This document shows, one piece after another, positions 1-9,297 of a stretch of 64,000 bases of DNA. The stretch is from Allorhizobium borbori. GTDB lineage: Bacteria > Pseudomonadota > Alphaproteobacteria > Rhizobiales > Rhizobiaceae. The translations under genes were made by a program, and so were the position numbers. The notes under the pieces were generated by a model. The model did no database searches, was not told the DNA's origin, and saw only the letters and a program-made list of their open reading frames with translations. Location: assembly GCF_014196535.1 (NCBI RefSeq), contig NZ_JACIDU010000001.1:186001-250000 (forward strand). The letters are read 5' to 3'. Numbering within the stretch: position 1 is the first letter of the stretch; every line of letters starts with the position of its first letter.

Positions 1-795
1 TCACCGCAGGATGGCGGCGTGAACAGTGGCACGCTGACGGCCCTGCTGCTCTATGTCATCGTGGTATCGACCGACCTCTTCCTGCTGAGCCTGATGATGA
101 GCGCCTATCGTGCCGAGTTGATCGCCCGCCGAGACCTGGAGCGCATGGGCGAGGAACGGGAGATGCTGACCAATGAGCTGGACCACCGGCTGAAGAATGT
201 CTTTGCGACGATGAATGCGGTCATCACCCTGTCGCAGCGCCACGCCGCCACTTCCGAGGAACTGGCCCAAAAGCTGAAGGAACGGCTGAACGCCATGGCG
301 CGCTCGAGCCTGCTGCTGCGCAACGCGGGACCCGCTGGACCGACGACACTGCGCTCCGTGGTTGAACAGGCGCTCTCCCCCTTTGGCGCCGGTGATACCA
401 ATCGCTTCACCCTCGCCGGTCCCGTCGTTTCTGCGGCAGGGCAAACCTCCGTTGTTCTCAGCCTTATTCTGCACGAACTCGGCACGAATGCCGCCAAATA
501 TGGCGCACTTTCAACCGGCCGGGGTCATATCGATGTTACCTGGAAAGAAATATTTCGTGCGGAAACACCCGACGAGCCCGACCTTGAGATCGTCTGGTGC
601 GAAAGGGGGGGACCGCAACCGGAAACCGATTCCGAGCGCAAGGGCTTCGGCTCAACCCTGATTTCACGCGTCATCGGCATGCTGAACGGCGAGGCACAGG
701 TCGCGTTTCCCGCCACCGGCGCCATCGTCATCATGACGATCCCGATGCGCAGCATCGCCAAATCCGTGAATGATACCGAGCCTGCCGACTTCTGA
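1..795 (+). CDS. HWE/HisKA_2-family sensor histidine kinase, 5' end outside window
   Basis: The reading frame is open from base 1, so the N-terminus is missing; a GTG at 19 is probably internal. What remains starts with a hydrophobic segment (TALLLYVIVVSTDLFLLSLMM, a likely last membrane helix), then a short coiled coil, then the phospho-acceptor box ELDHRLKN. The ATPase half has HELGTNAAKYGALS, WCERGG and a GFGSTLI glycine box, the pattern of HWE/HisKA_2 kinases common in rhizobia. Such kinases autophosphorylate on His and pass phosphate to a response regulator. No regulator gene is adjacent on this side; the partner and the sensed signal are unknown. Confidence 0.85.
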   Translation, partial: SPQDGGVNSGTLTALLLYVIVVSTDLFLLSLMMSAYRAELIARRDLERMGEEREMLTNELDHRLKNVFATMNAVITLSQRHAATSEELAQKLKERLNAMARSSLLLRNAGPAGPTTLRSVVEQALSPFGAGDTNRFTLAGPVVSAAGQTSVVLSLILHELGTNAAKYGALSTGRGHIDVTWKEIFRAETPDEPDLEIVWCERGGPQPETDSERKGFGSTLISRVIGMLNGEAQVAFPATGAIVIMTIPMRSIAKSVNDTEPADF

Positions 796-800
796 GCCGG

Positions 801-2333
801 TCAGGCCGCCGCCGAAAGACGCTCGCCGGCAATGCGGTAGGAAATCGCCTCAGCCAGATGCAGCCTTCCGACGGTCTCGCTGCCATCGAGATCGGCCAGC
901 GTGCGGGCTACCTTCAGGATGCGGTGATAACCGCGCGCGGAAAACTTCAGCTTCTCCGCGGCATCGCGCAGCAATTGCAAGCCCCCCGCATCCGCATTCA
1001 CCAGCGCCTCGATAAGCGCCGCCGGGCAGCGGGCATTGGTCGTCACCGCCGGAAGGCCGGCCTCGATGAACCGCTGGCGCTGGCGCATCCGGGCTGTGGC
1101 GACACGCTGCGCCACGATCTCGCTGGGCTCGGAAGCCGCCGGTTTGATGAGGTCCAGCGCCGTTACCGCCGGAACGTCGATACGGATGTCGATGCGGTCA
1201 AGCAGTGGACCGGAAACCCGCCCCTGATAATCGGACTGGCAGCGCGGACCCCGCGCACAGACATGGCCAGGCTCGCCTGCCATGCCGCACCGGCACGGGT
1301 TCATGGCGGCAACGAGCTGGATATGGGACGGGTAGGACACACGATGATTGGCGCGGGCCACCACGCATTCGCCCGTTTCCAGCGGCTGGCGCAAGGCATC
1401 AAGCGCCTGCGGGGAAAACTCCGGCAACTCATCGAGAAAGAGAACGCCGTGATGGGCCAAAGACGCCTCGCCCGGACGGGCACGCGCGCCGCCACCCGTC
1501 AGCGCCGCCATGGTGGCGGAGTGATGCGGCGTGCGGAAGGGCCGCCGATCCGTCAAACGACCATCCGCCAGTTCGCCGGCGATGGAATGGATCATAGAGA
1601 CTTCCAGCAGTTCCGCCGGCGAAAGCGGCGGCAGGATCGACGGCAGGCGCGCGGCGAGCATGGATTTCCCCGCACCGGGCGGCCCGACCATCAAAAGGTT
1701 ATGGCCGCCGGCGGCGGCGACCTCCAGCGCGCGGCGCGCACTTTCCTGCCCCTTGATATCGGCAAGATCCGGCAAAGCGGCGGCGGCCCCGCGAATGGCG
1801 GGCTGCGGACGGGCCAGCTTCTGTTCGCCCTTGAAGTGATTGGCGATGGCGATCAGGCTGCGTGGTGCGAGGATCTCCATCCCCTCACCCGCCCAGGCCG
1901 CCTCCGGGCCGCTGGCGGCCGGGCAGATCAGGCCCTTGCCGGCAGCATTGGCGGCGATCGCGGCAGGCAGCGCGCCGGAAATCGCGGCAATCGTGCCGTC
2001 AAGGTTCAGTTCACCCGCCACCACATAACCGTCCAGCGCGTCTGCGGGCACGGCCCCCAGGGCAGCCATCAGCCCGAGCGCGATCGGCAAGTCGAAATGC
2101 GACCCCTCCTTGGGAAGATCGGCGGGGGCGAGATTGACGGTGATGCGCTTCGGAGGAAGGGCCAGTCCGGTGGCATGAAGGGCCGCCTGAACCCGTTCGC
2201 GGCTTTCGGCCACCGCCTTGTCCGGCAGGCCGACGATCTGCATGCCGACCTTGCCCGGCGCGACCATGACCTGCACCTCGACAGGCACGCCTTCTATCCC
2301 CTGAAATGCAACCGTCGAGACGCGCGCCACCAT
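801..2333 (-). CDS. comM: YifB/ComM-family Mg-chelatase-like AAA ATPase
   Basis: This 510-residue protein has the usual length and order of the YifB/ComM family: an N-terminal ChlI-like domain (about 1-170), an AAA core with Walker A GPPGAGKS at 217-224, a cysteine-rich MNPCRCG...CARGPRC insert, and a C-terminal Mg-chelatase helical domain. In naturally competent bacteria ComM is a hexameric helicase that promotes branch migration during DNA uptake; elsewhere it is kept as a recombination-linked ATPase. It is the last gene of a minus-strand run after gshB, separated by 208 bases with a stem-loop. The ATG at 2333 gives the conserved N-terminus MVARVSTVAFQG. The family is clear; a role in competence here is not shown. 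Confidence 0.9.
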   Translation of the reverse strand: MVARVSTVAFQGIEGVPVEVQVMVAPGKVGMQIVGLPDKAVAESRERVQAALHATGLALPPKRITVNLAPADLPKEGSHFDLPIALGLMAALGAVPADALDGYVVAGELNLDGTIAAISGALPAAIAANAAGKGLICPAASGPEAAWAGEGMEILAPRSLIAIANHFKGEQKLARPQPAIRGAAAALPDLADIKGQESARRALEVAAAGGHNLLMVGPPGAGKSMLAARLPSILPPLSPAELLEVSMIHSIAGELADGRLTDRRPFRTPHHSATMAALTGGGARARPGEASLAHHGVLFLDELPEFSPQALDALRQPLETGECVVARANHRVSYPSHIQLVAAMNPCRCGMAGEPGHVCARGPRCQSDYQGRVSGPLLDRIDIRIDVPAVTALDLIKPAASEPSEIVAQRVATARMRQRQRFIEAGLPAVTTNARCPAALIEALVNADAGGLQLLRDAAEKLKFSARGYHRILKVARTLADLDGSETVGRLHLAEAISYRIAGERLSAAA

Positions 2334-2507
2334 GCCGAATTCCCCTGCCGATCCCCTTTACCCTGAATACCCCGTGGGTAGTATCGGGTTACGGGTTGCA
2401 ATCTGGCACGAAAAAAGGAATACAACAAGAACGTTTTAAGAACAATTTCGCGCATCACGATGCATAGAGGTTGCATCCGGTTGTGCGCCCGGAACAAAGT
2501 GTGGCAA

Positions 2508-2532
2508 CCGGACACGCGCTTAACGTGTCCGG
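2508..2532 (-). terminator. Stem-loop after gshB, possible terminator
   Basis: Perfect 9-base arms (CCGGACACG and CGTGTCCGG) around a 7-base loop lie 10 bases beyond the gshB stop. On the minus strand only a weak T-run follows, so factor-independent termination is uncertain. The stem could instead protect the 3' end of the mRNA. Confidence 0.5.
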
Positions 2533-2541
2533 CGGCCCCGG

Positions 2542-3489
2542 TCAGGCGCGCTTGCGCTCGATGGCATCCCAAAGCAGGGCAGCAATGTCGGTACCGTCGA
2601 AACGGCGCACTTCGCGAATGCCGGTGGGCGACGTTACATTGATTTCCGTCATGTAATCGCCGATCACATCGATGCCGACGAGCAGGAAGCCGCGTGCCTT
2701 CAGCGCCGGGCCGATGCGCTCGCAGATTTCCTTTTCGCGTGCCGTCAACTCCGTCTTTTCCGGGCGGCCACCGACATGCATGTTCGATCGGCTGTCGTGT
2801 TCGGCGGGAACGCGGTTGATGGCGCCGACAGGCTCGCCATCGACGAGAAGAATGCGCTTGTCGCCCTTGCGAACCGCCGGCAGATAGGCCTGCGCGATGA
2901 AGGGCTCACGGAACATCTGACCGAACATTTCCAGCAGCGAGGCGAAATTGCGATCGTCACGCGAGGTGTGGAACACACCCGCACCCCCATTGCCATAGAG
3001 CGGCTTCAAAATGATGTCGCCCATTTCAGCGCGGAAGGCCGCGATTTCCGCAACGTCGCGGGTGATCAGCGTCGGCGGCATGAGGTCCGCATACTCGGTG
3101 ACGAAAATCTTTTCCGGCGAATTGCGCACCCAGGCCGGATCGTTGACGACGAGCGTCTTCGGATGGATGCGCTCCAGAAGGTGGGTCGCCGTGATATAGG
3201 CCATGTCAAAGGGCGGGTCCTGCCGCAACAGAACGACATCCATCGTCGCAAGATCAACGCGCTCGGGTTCGCCCAGCGTGTAGTGATCGCCCTTGACGTC
3301 GCGCAGTTCCATGGGCTCCACGGTGGCGAAAACCTTACCGTCACGCAGGCTCAGGCGATCGGGCGTGTAGTGGAACAGCTTGTAGCCGCGAGCCTGCGCC
3401 TCAAGGCTCATGGCGAAGGTGGAATCGCCCGCGATATTGATGGTCGAAACATGGTCCATCTGGACCGCGACATTCCTGATCTTCGCCAT
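2542..3489 (-). CDS. gshB: Glutathione synthetase
   Basis: The enzyme joins gamma-glutamylcysteine to glycine with ATP, the last step of glutathione synthesis in the cytoplasm. At 315 residues it matches the bacterial family. It begins [24 protein letters not shown], followed by the conserved [12 protein letters not shown] segment, the ATP-grasp loop [13 protein letters not shown], and C-terminal [21 protein letters not shown] with the metal/ATP-binding Glu and Asn. The ATG at 3489 is preferred to an in-frame ATG at 3552, because the longer version adds an arginine-rich extension the family lacks. It lies in the rsmI-yraN-cupin-gshB minus-strand group. Confidence 0.95.
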   Translation of the reverse strand: MAKIRNVAVQMDHVSTINIAGDSTFAMSLEAQARGYKLFHYTPDRLSLRDGKVFATVEPMELRDVKGDHYTLGEPERVDLATMDVVLLRQDPPFDMAYITATHLLERIHPKTLVVNDPAWVRNSPEKIFVTEYADLMPPTLITRDVAEIAAFRAEMGDIILKPLYGNGGAGVFHTSRDDRNFASLLEMFGQMFREPFIAQAYLPAVRKGDKRILLVDGEPVGAINRVPAEHDSRSNMHVGGRPEKTELTAREKEICERIGPALKARGFLLVGIDVIGDYMTEINVTSPTGIREVRRFDGTDIAALLWDAIERKRA

Positions 3490-3576
3490 GGCTGGCCCTC
3501 TCCTGATACGGTTGCGTCTATTTAGGACGCGGATCGGGCAAGCGCAACGCAATCACGGAAAGATTGGCGCGATGCC

Positions 3577-4086
3577 TCAGGCCGCAAGGCCTGAAGCCGG
3601 ATCGCCACCCTTCAACGCCCGCTTCAGCTTCATCGCCGCAACCATCAGGCTGGGGAAAGGCCGGCGCACGAAGGCAACCTTGCGCACATAATGGTCGATA
3701 TGCCAGGTGGCCCAGGTGCCTGCCTTGAAATAGGCGATGTCGCCGGCGCAAAGCAGGCGTTGCGTACCGTCTTCAGCGGTGATGTGCACCGAGCCCTCGA
3801 GAATCACCACCGTCTCGTCCCAGCCGAAAAACCAGCGGAAGGTGCCGGCGGTGCAGTCCCAAACCGCCGTTGCGGAGGCCTTGTCGTGGCTCTTGGAGTG
3901 TTCGGAAAGACGCGCATGCGGCGCGCCTTCGATTACCCAGCCGGGTTCGATCGGCGCGTCCTTCATCATCATCTGCGAAACGCCATCCGCCACGAAAACC
4001 GGTGCCGGTTCGGCGCGTTCCTGTTCGTCCATATGTCGCTTTGCCGTAATGGCCAGCGCTGCCGCCATCAAGAGTTTCAACGGCAT
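3577..4086 (-). CDS. Cupin-domain protein with N-terminal signal or anchor
   Basis: This 169-residue protein starts with a short hydrophobic stretch (MPLKLLMAAALAITAKRH), perhaps an uncleaved anchor. The rest is one cupin barrel: WDCTAGTFRWFFGWDETVVILEGSVHITAEDG (motif 1 region) and GDIAYFKAGTWATWHID (motif 2 region). The first-motif metal ligands are only partly conserved, resembling the EutQ/YrbA-like DUF861 cupins. The motif WxxG(S)F-W-DE-VxxxLEG is typical of those. The substrate is unknown. An in-frame ATG at 4119 would add 11 residues. It sits between gshB and yraN on the same strand. Confidence 0.8.
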   Translation of the reverse strand: MPLKLLMAAALAITAKRHMDEQERAEPAPVFVADGVSQMMMKDAPIEPGWVIEGAPHARLSEHSKSHDKASATAVWDCTAGTFRWFFGWDETVVILEGSVHITAEDGTQRLLCAGDIAYFKAGTWATWHIDHYVRKVAFVRRPFPSLMVAAMKLKRALKGGDPASGLAA

Positions 4087-4183
4087 GATCCCACCCCTGT
4101 CTTGTCCGTTCTTCGCCAAGAGGTAGCAGGGGAAGGTAACGGACGGGTTCAGGGGAACGCTCGCATTTTAACGATCCGGCTTT

Positions 4184-4546
4184 TCAGAAGGCGTCCGGGA
4201 AATGTCGCGGCAGACGAAAGGGAAGCACGGCCACGATATCGTAGCGCTGGGAAAGGCGGGCCGCATCCTTCCGGCCTGACAGCCAGATATCGCTGGCCGC
4301 CCGGATGCGGGTCTGTGCCGAGAACCCGACGGCATCGATGGCAAGCCCTTCCTGGCGCCGGGCCTTCACCTCCACGAATACCGCCAGATCGCCCCGCATC
4401 GCGATGATGTCGATTTCCCCGGCAAAGGTGCGATAACGCAAGGCGACGACGCGATAGCCCTTGAGCATCAGCCAAAAGGCAGCGACACGTTCGGAAAAAC
4501 GGCCCCGCCATTCAGCCTTCTGCCGCGCCTGCCGGGTGTCCCTCAT
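4184..4546 (-). CDS. yraN: YraN-family (UPF0102) endonuclease-like protein
   Basis: The 120-residue product shows the YraN core: a helical N-terminus (RFSERVAAFWLMLKGYRVV), then GEIDIIA and AVFVEVKAR, which supply the Asp, Glu and Lys of a PD-(D/E)xK-type nuclease fold. YraN proteins are widespread and sit beside rsmI in many genomes; their activity is not firmly established. The start ATG at 4546 overlaps the rsmI stop by 4 bases, so the two are probably translationally coupled. Confidence 0.9.
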   Translation of the reverse strand: MRDTRQARQKAEWRGRFSERVAAFWLMLKGYRVVALRYRTFAGEIDIIAMRGDLAVFVEVKARRQEGLAIDAVGFSAQTRIRAASDIWLSGRKDAARLSQRYDIVAVLPFRLPRHFPDAF

Positions 4547-5463
4547 GCGCCGTCCTTCAGCTCCAGAAGCCGCTGGTAAAGTCGTTTTCGCGGCAGACCT
4601 GTCAGTTTCGCAGCCTCCGTCGCGGCCTGGCCGGCAGAGCGCGTTGCGGCCAGGTCGCGCAATATCCGGTCCACATCGGCCGGATCTGCTCCGGCCTTTT
4701 CGCCGGGCGGGCCAATGACGAAAACGATCTCGCCCTTGACCTGCCGCTCGGCGAATTCGGCTGCGAGTTCGCCAAGTGGGCCGCGCCGGAACTCCTCATA
4801 GGTCTTGGTCAGTTCGCGGCAGACGGCGGCAGGCCGGTCAGGACCGTATTCCTCGGCCGCCGCGGCAAGGGTCGCGCCGATGCGGTGAGGCGATTCGAAA
4901 AAGATCAGTGTCGCAGGGACATCGATCAGAGCCCGCAGCCGTTCATGGCGGGCCTTGTCCCTGGTTGGCAGGAAACCCGCGAAGAGAAAGGCATCATTGG
5001 GCAAACCGGAACCGAGCAGAGCCGCCAGCGGCGCAGAAGCCCCCGGCAGCGGCACGACGGGATGGCCGGCCTCAATGGCCCGCTGCGCCAGCCGGTAGCC
5101 GGGATCGGACACGAGCGGCGTCCCGGCATCCGACACCAGCGCCACCGACTTTCCCTCTTCCAGAAAGGCAAGAAGCCGGGTTCCGGCCTCATCGGCATTG
5201 TGCTCGTGATAGGAGAAGGGGCGGTTTCGGATGCCGTAACGATCAAGCAGGACGCGGGTGACGCGGGTATCCTCACAGGCCAGCACATCGGCCGCGGCCA
5301 ACGTTTCCAGCCCGCGCAGCGTGATGTCACCGAGATTGCCGATGGGCGTGGCCACGAGATAGAGGCCGGCGCTCAAGGGCCGGGCGGCAATGACGTGGTC
5401 GTGCACGCGGAAGGTCTTATCCACTGCGCCCGCCGGCTTTTCGCTGTCCGTCACCGCTGCCAT
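4543..5463 (-). CDS. rsmI: 16S rRNA (cytidine1402-2'-O)-methyltransferase
   Basis: RsmI uses SAM to methylate the 2'-OH of C1402 in 16S rRNA at the decoding centre. The 306-residue sequence has the SAM-dependent tetrapyrrole-methylase fold: YLVATPIGNLGDITLR, CEDTRVTRVLLDRYGI, SDAGTPLVSDPGYRL and the C-terminal helical domain LTGLPRKRLYQRLLEL. An N-terminal extension of about 28 residues precedes the core. It heads the minus-strand run and is divergent from dnaN, with about 240 bases between them. Confidence 0.95.
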   Translation of the reverse strand: MAAVTDSEKPAGAVDKTFRVHDHVIAARPLSAGLYLVATPIGNLGDITLRGLETLAAADVLACEDTRVTRVLLDRYGIRNRPFSYHEHNADEAGTRLLAFLEEGKSVALVSDAGTPLVSDPGYRLAQRAIEAGHPVVPLPGASAPLAALLGSGLPNDAFLFAGFLPTRDKARHERLRALIDVPATLIFFESPHRIGATLAAAAEEYGPDRPAAVCRELTKTYEEFRRGPLGELAAEFAERQVKGEIVFVIGPPGEKAGADPADVDRILRDLAATRSAGQAATEAAKLTGLPRKRLYQRLLELKDGA

Positions 5464-5702
5464 CGTGCCTCGCCTCGCTGTTTTTTCTCTTATGGGTCAA
5501 GCAGGCGATGCGCCGCAAGTCATGTTTTTAAGGGGATAGCCACCGTGAAAAAACGGCAAAGCGCACAGCAGGCCCTGACAGCCCTTGCCAAAGACCTCAA
5601 GCTTTTGCAATTTGGCTCTCCACCCCGCGATGTTTTAGAGCGGGACATATTCATGCGGGCCGGCGCAAGCCGCCTGAAATGGTCGGAAAACGGTCGTATC
5701 CC

Positions 5703-6821
5703 ATGCGTATTACTCTCGAGCGCTCGAATCTCCTCAAGTCCCTGAACCACGTTCACCGTGTGGTCGAGCGGCGCAACACCATCCCGATTCTCTCCAACGT
5801 GCTGCTGCGCGCCGAGGGTGAAAGCCTTTCCATGAAGGCGACCGACCTCGATCTCGAAATCACCGAGGCGACGCCCGCCGCCGTGGAACAGGCCGGCGCC
5901 ACCACCGTTCCGGCACATCTGCTTTACGAAATCGTCCGCAAGCTGCCCGATGGTTCGGAAGTGCTTCTCGCCACGACGCCTGACGGCGCGGCGATGACGG
6001 TCGCTTCCGGCCGCTCCAAGTTTTCGCTGCAATGCTTGCCGGAACAGGATTTCCCGGATCTGACGGCCGGCAGCTTCAGCCATTCCTTCAGCCTGAAGGC
6101 GACCGACCTGAAGATGCTGATCGATCGCACGCAGTTCGCCATCTCAACGGAAGAAACGCGCTATTATCTGAACGGCATCTATTTCCACACCATCGAAAGC
6201 GGCGGCGACCTGAAGCTGCGCGCGGTGGCGACCGACGGTCACCGTCTGGCCCGCGCCGAAGTACAAGCGCCCTCCGGTTCCGAAGGCATGCCGGGCATCA
6301 TCATTCCGCGCAAGACGGTGGGCGAAATCCAGAAGCTTTCGGACAATGCGGACGCCATTGCCAAGGTCGAAGTGTCCGACGCCAAGATCCGCCTGACGGT
6401 CGGCTCCATCGTGCTGACCTCAAAGCTGATCGACGGCACTTTCCCGGATTATCAGCGCGTCATTCCCGCGGGCAACGACAAGGAGCTGCGCATCGACTGT
6501 GGCGCCTTCGCCCAGGCTGTCGACCGCGTCTCCACCATTTCTTCCGAGCGTGGCCGCGCGGTGAAGCTTGCGCTGTCCGACGGGCTGATGACGCTGACGG
6601 TCAACAACCCGGATTCCGGGTCGGCAACCGAAGAGATTGCCGCCGATTACCGTGCCGATGCCATGGAGATCGGCTTCAACGCCAAGTATCTCCTCGACAT
6701 CACCAACCAGCTTTCGGGCGACCAGGCGATCTTCCTGCTCGCCGACGCCGGGTCACCGACCCTCATTCGCGATACGACCAGCGAAGAGGCGCTCTACGTT
6801 CTTATGCCCATGCGCGTCTAA
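5703..6821 (+). CDS. dnaN: DNA polymerase III beta subunit (sliding clamp)
   Basis: The clamp encircles DNA and tethers replicative polymerase. The product is 372 residues, the normal length, beginning MRITLERSNLLKSLNHVHRVVERRNTIPILSNVLL and ending LYVLMPMRV, the conserved C-terminus that contributes to the partner-binding cleft. Three clamp domains of about 120 residues are present. The ATG at 5703 is chosen over an ATG at 5679, because the family begins at MxxT. dnaN stands alone here, away from dnaA, as in many Rhizobiales. The roughly 240 bases upstream hold its promoter region; no distinct gene was recognised there. Confidence 0.97.
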   Translation: MRITLERSNLLKSLNHVHRVVERRNTIPILSNVLLRAEGESLSMKATDLDLEITEATPAAVEQAGATTVPAHLLYEIVRKLPDGSEVLLATTPDGAAMTVASGRSKFSLQCLPEQDFPDLTAGSFSHSFSLKATDLKMLIDRTQFAISTEETRYYLNGIYFHTIESGGDLKLRAVATDGHRLARAEVQAPSGSEGMPGIIIPRKTVGEIQKLSDNADAIAKVEVSDAKIRLTVGSIVLTSKLIDGTFPDYQRVIPAGNDKELRIDCGAFAQAVDRVSTISSERGRAVKLALSDGLMTLTVNNPDSGSATEEIAADYRADAMEIGFNAKYLLDITNQLSGDQAIFLLADAGSPTLIRDTTSEEALYVLMPMRV

Positions 6822-6942
6822 AACGCACTGGGAGCGGTTCCTGGCGGAACCGTGGCGGGCGTCGCGCATTTGTGTTAAGGCAAGTGGTGACGCCGGTCGG
6901 TTCAAGACATGACGTTGTTTGAACTCAGTGGAGAGAACGAGG

Positions 6943-7539
6943 ATGGCTTTGCGCCTCAAGGAAAAGATCGAGCAGAAGTTCGATGAGGAAATTCGTTTCT
7001 TCAAGGGATGGATCGACAAGCCGAAGCGGGTCGGTGCAATCCTGCCGACTTCGGCGATCACCGCGCGGCGCATGGCAAGCGTCATCAATCCGCAGTCCGG
7101 CCTTCCGGTTCTGGAACTCGGCCCCGGCACGGGCATCATCACCAAGGCGATCCTCGAGCGCGGCATTACCCCGGAAAAGCTCTACGCCATCGAATTCTCG
7201 ACCGACTTCTACCAGCATCTGGTGGACCACTTTCCGGGTGTGAACTTCATCAATGGCGATGCCTTCGATCTGGATGCAACCCTTGGCGAAGATCTGAAGG
7301 ACCAGCAATTCGACTGTGTGGTCTCGGCCATTCCGCTGCTTTCCTTCCCGATGTACCGCCGTGTGCAGTTGATGGAAAAGCTTCTGGAGCGGCTGCCGCA
7401 CGGCCGTCCGGTCATCCAGATCACCTATGGTCCGGTTTCGCCGGTCATCGCCTGGCCTGACCGCTACCACATCGAGCATTTCGAGTTCGTCGTGCGCAAC
7501 ATTCCACCGGCACAGCTCTGGATCTACCGCAAGCCCTGA
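6943..7539 (+). CDS. pmtA: Phosphatidylethanolamine N-methyltransferase (PmtA type)
   Basis: This enzyme converts phosphatidylethanolamine stepwise to phosphatidylcholine with SAM at the cytoplasmic membrane face. The 199-residue product matches the Agrobacterium/Rhizobium PmtA class: an N-terminal amphipathic helix (MALRLKEKIEQKFDEEIRFF) for membrane binding, the RVGAILPTSAITARRMAS segment, and the SAM loop LELGPGTGIITKAIL. It ends with IPPAQLWIYRKP. The ATG at 6943 follows a GAACGAGG ribosome site. The histidine phosphatase gene follows after 18 bases and may be co-transcribed. Confidence 0.93.
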   Translation: MALRLKEKIEQKFDEEIRFFKGWIDKPKRVGAILPTSAITARRMASVINPQSGLPVLELGPGTGIITKAILERGITPEKLYAIEFSTDFYQHLVDHFPGVNFINGDAFDLDATLGEDLKDQQFDCVVSAIPLLSFPMYRRVQLMEKLLERLPHGRPVIQITYGPVSPVIAWPDRYHIEHFEFVVRNIPPAQLWIYRKP

Positions 7540-7557
7540 TCCGAAAGCTGAACCAGA

Positions 7558-8142
7558 ATGTTCGGGCTCTATATCACGCACCCGCAGGTGAAGATCGACC
7601 CGGACATTCCCGTCCCCCGCTGGGGCCTTTCGGATGTGGGAAAGGCCCGCAGCCTTGAAGCCGCAAGACGGCCCTGGGCGCGGCAACTCGGGCGCCTCGT
7701 CTCAAGCGACGAGACAAAGGCAATGGAAACGGCGGCCATTCTGGCGGAAGCCGCCGGTATTTACTTTGAAATTGCTGAGAACCTTCACGAGAACGATCGC
7801 TCGACCACCGGCTTTCTGCCGCCCGATGCTTTTGAGGCGGCGGCGGACCAGTTCTTTGCAGACCCCTTCGAAAGCTTTCGTGGCTGGGAGCGCGCCGCCG
7901 ATGCGCAGGCGCGGATCGTTGCGGCCGTGACCGGCATTCTCGATCAACACGATCCCCGTCTTCCCATTGCCTTTATCGGCCACGGCGGCGTCGGTACGCT
8001 GCTGAAATGTCACCTGCTGGGCGCGCAGATTGCCCGCAGCCACGACCAGCCCGGCGGCGGCGGCAATCTCTACCGCTTTTCTCTTGCGGACCGCGCCGTC
8101 TCATGCGACTGGACGCCCATGGAACACTGGCAGGGAGATTGA
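7558..8142 (+). CDS. Divergent histidine phosphatase family protein
   Basis: The 194-residue sequence has the histidine-phosphatase layout: the nucleophile region LYITHPQV at the start, an SSDETKAMETA motif near 50, and the second catalytic His in FIGHGGVG near 142. The canonical RHG triad reads THP, and the usual SSxxxRAxxTA arginine is a lysine, so two phosphate-pocket arginines are replaced while both histidines remain. The substrate is unknown and activity may be altered. It lies between pmtA and pyrF, with a 3-base gap to pyrF, so it is probably co-expressed. Confidence 0.75.
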   Translation: MFGLYITHPQVKIDPDIPVPRWGLSDVGKARSLEAARRPWARQLGRLVSSDETKAMETAAILAEAAGIYFEIAENLHENDRSTTGFLPPDAFEAAADQFFADPFESFRGWERAADAQARIVAAVTGILDQHDPRLPIAFIGHGGVGTLLKCHLLGAQIARSHDQPGGGGNLYRFSLADRAVSCDWTPMEHWQGD

Positions 8143-8145
8143 AGA

Positions 8146-8838
8146 ATGAATGCACGCGATCGTCTCATCGTCGGCCTTGATGTGCCGACCCTGAAAGAAG
8201 CCGAAGCCATCGTTTCGACGCTTGGTGACGATGTATCCTTCTACAAGATCGGCTACCAGTTGCTGTTTGCCGGCGGCATGGGCTTTGCCCGCGAATTGAT
8301 CGAGAGCGAAAAGCAGGTCTTCCTCGACATGAAGCTGCTCGACATCGACAACACCGTTGCTTCCGGCGTCGAAAACATTGTGCGTATGGGCGTTTCCATG
8401 CTGACGCTGCACGCCTATCCCAAGGCCATGCGCGCCGCTGTAAAGGCGGCTGCCGGGTCGAAACTCACCCTGCTGGGCGTGACAGTGCTGACCTCGATGG
8501 ACGACGAAGACCTCAAGGAAGCCGGCTACTCTGACAATGCGGAGACGCTTGTTGCCAAGCGCGCGGCGCAGGCCCGTGCAGCCGGCATGGGCGGCATCGT
8601 CTGCTCGGCGGAGGAATCGAGCCGTGTGCGCGGCATCGTCGGACCCGATATGGCGATCGTCACGCCGGGCATTCGCCCTGCTGGCGCAGATCATGGCGAC
8701 CAGAAGCGGGTGATGACGCCGGCGGATGCCCTCAAGGCGGGTTCGACCCATCTGGTCGTCGGTCGGCCTATCGTCAAGGCGGAGGATCCGCTGACGGCGG
8801 CCCGCGCCATTCTCGATGAAATGAACACCGTACTTTAA
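8146..8838 (+). CDS. pyrF: Orotidine 5'-phosphate decarboxylase
   Basis: PyrF decarboxylates OMP to UMP, the last step of de novo pyrimidine synthesis. The 230-residue barrel shows [17 protein letters not shown], the catalytic [11 protein letters not shown] motif, [12 protein letters not shown] and the C-terminal phosphate-binding [12 protein letters not shown]. Length and motifs match the bacterial group I enzymes. The DUF1330 gene follows after 11 bases. Confidence 0.97.
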   Translation: MNARDRLIVGLDVPTLKEAEAIVSTLGDDVSFYKIGYQLLFAGGMGFARELIESEKQVFLDMKLLDIDNTVASGVENIVRMGVSMLTLHAYPKAMRAAVKAAAGSKLTLLGVTVLTSMDDEDLKEAGYSDNAETLVAKRAAQARAAGMGGIVCSAEESSRVRGIVGPDMAIVTPGIRPAGADHGDQKRVMTPADALKAGSTHLVVGRPIVKAEDPLTAARAILDEMNTVL

Positions 8839-8849
8839 GGGAGGCTTCC

Positions 8850-9137
8850 ATGCCCAAGGGATACTGGATCGCCCGCGTCGATTCGCGCGATGCGGAGCGT
8901 TACAAGGATTATGTCGCCGCTGCAAAACCTGCCTTCGAAAAATACGGCGCGGTGTTCCTCGCCCGGGGCGGCGCCATCACACCGCTCGAAGGTCAGGCGC
9001 GCGCCCGCAACGTGGTGATCGAATTTCCGTCCGTTCAGGCCGCCGTCGATTGCTACAATTCGCCGGAATACCAGATCGCTGCGAAAATCCGCCAGCAGAT
9101 TGCCGATGCGGAAATGATTGTGGTCGAAGGTATCTGA
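8850..9137 (+). CDS. DUF1330-family small protein
   Basis: The 95-residue protein starts MPKGYWIARVDSRDAERYKDYVAAAKPAFEKYG and contains the FLARGG and VVIEFPSVQAAVDCYNSPEYQ segments of the DUF1330 (ferredoxin-like fold) family. These are common small dimeric cytoplasmic proteins without a known reaction. A GGGAGG ribosome site lies 8 bases before the ATG. Its placement directly after pyrF suggests co-transcription only. Confidence 0.88.
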   Translation: MPKGYWIARVDSRDAERYKDYVAAAKPAFEKYGAVFLARGGAITPLEGQARARNVVIEFPSVQAAVDCYNSPEYQIAAKIRQQIADAEMIVVEGI

Positions 9138-9297
9138 GCGACGAAACAGAAATCCGGCGCCGGGCCCTTGAAAATGCTTGTGCCGGACTTGCTTTCAGAC
9201 CTTATGCGGTCACGCTTGTCTCTTCACCTTCACACCTGTTTAGGCTAAGAAGCGCTATAAGCAGCGCATTGATCCCTTCCCATTCGAGGAGTTCCTC

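Noticed and set aside
5545-5745. A GTG-started frame just before dnaN, beginning VKKRQSAQQALTALAK
   Set aside because: It overlaps the dnaN start out of frame and shows no family resemblance; more likely leader sequence.
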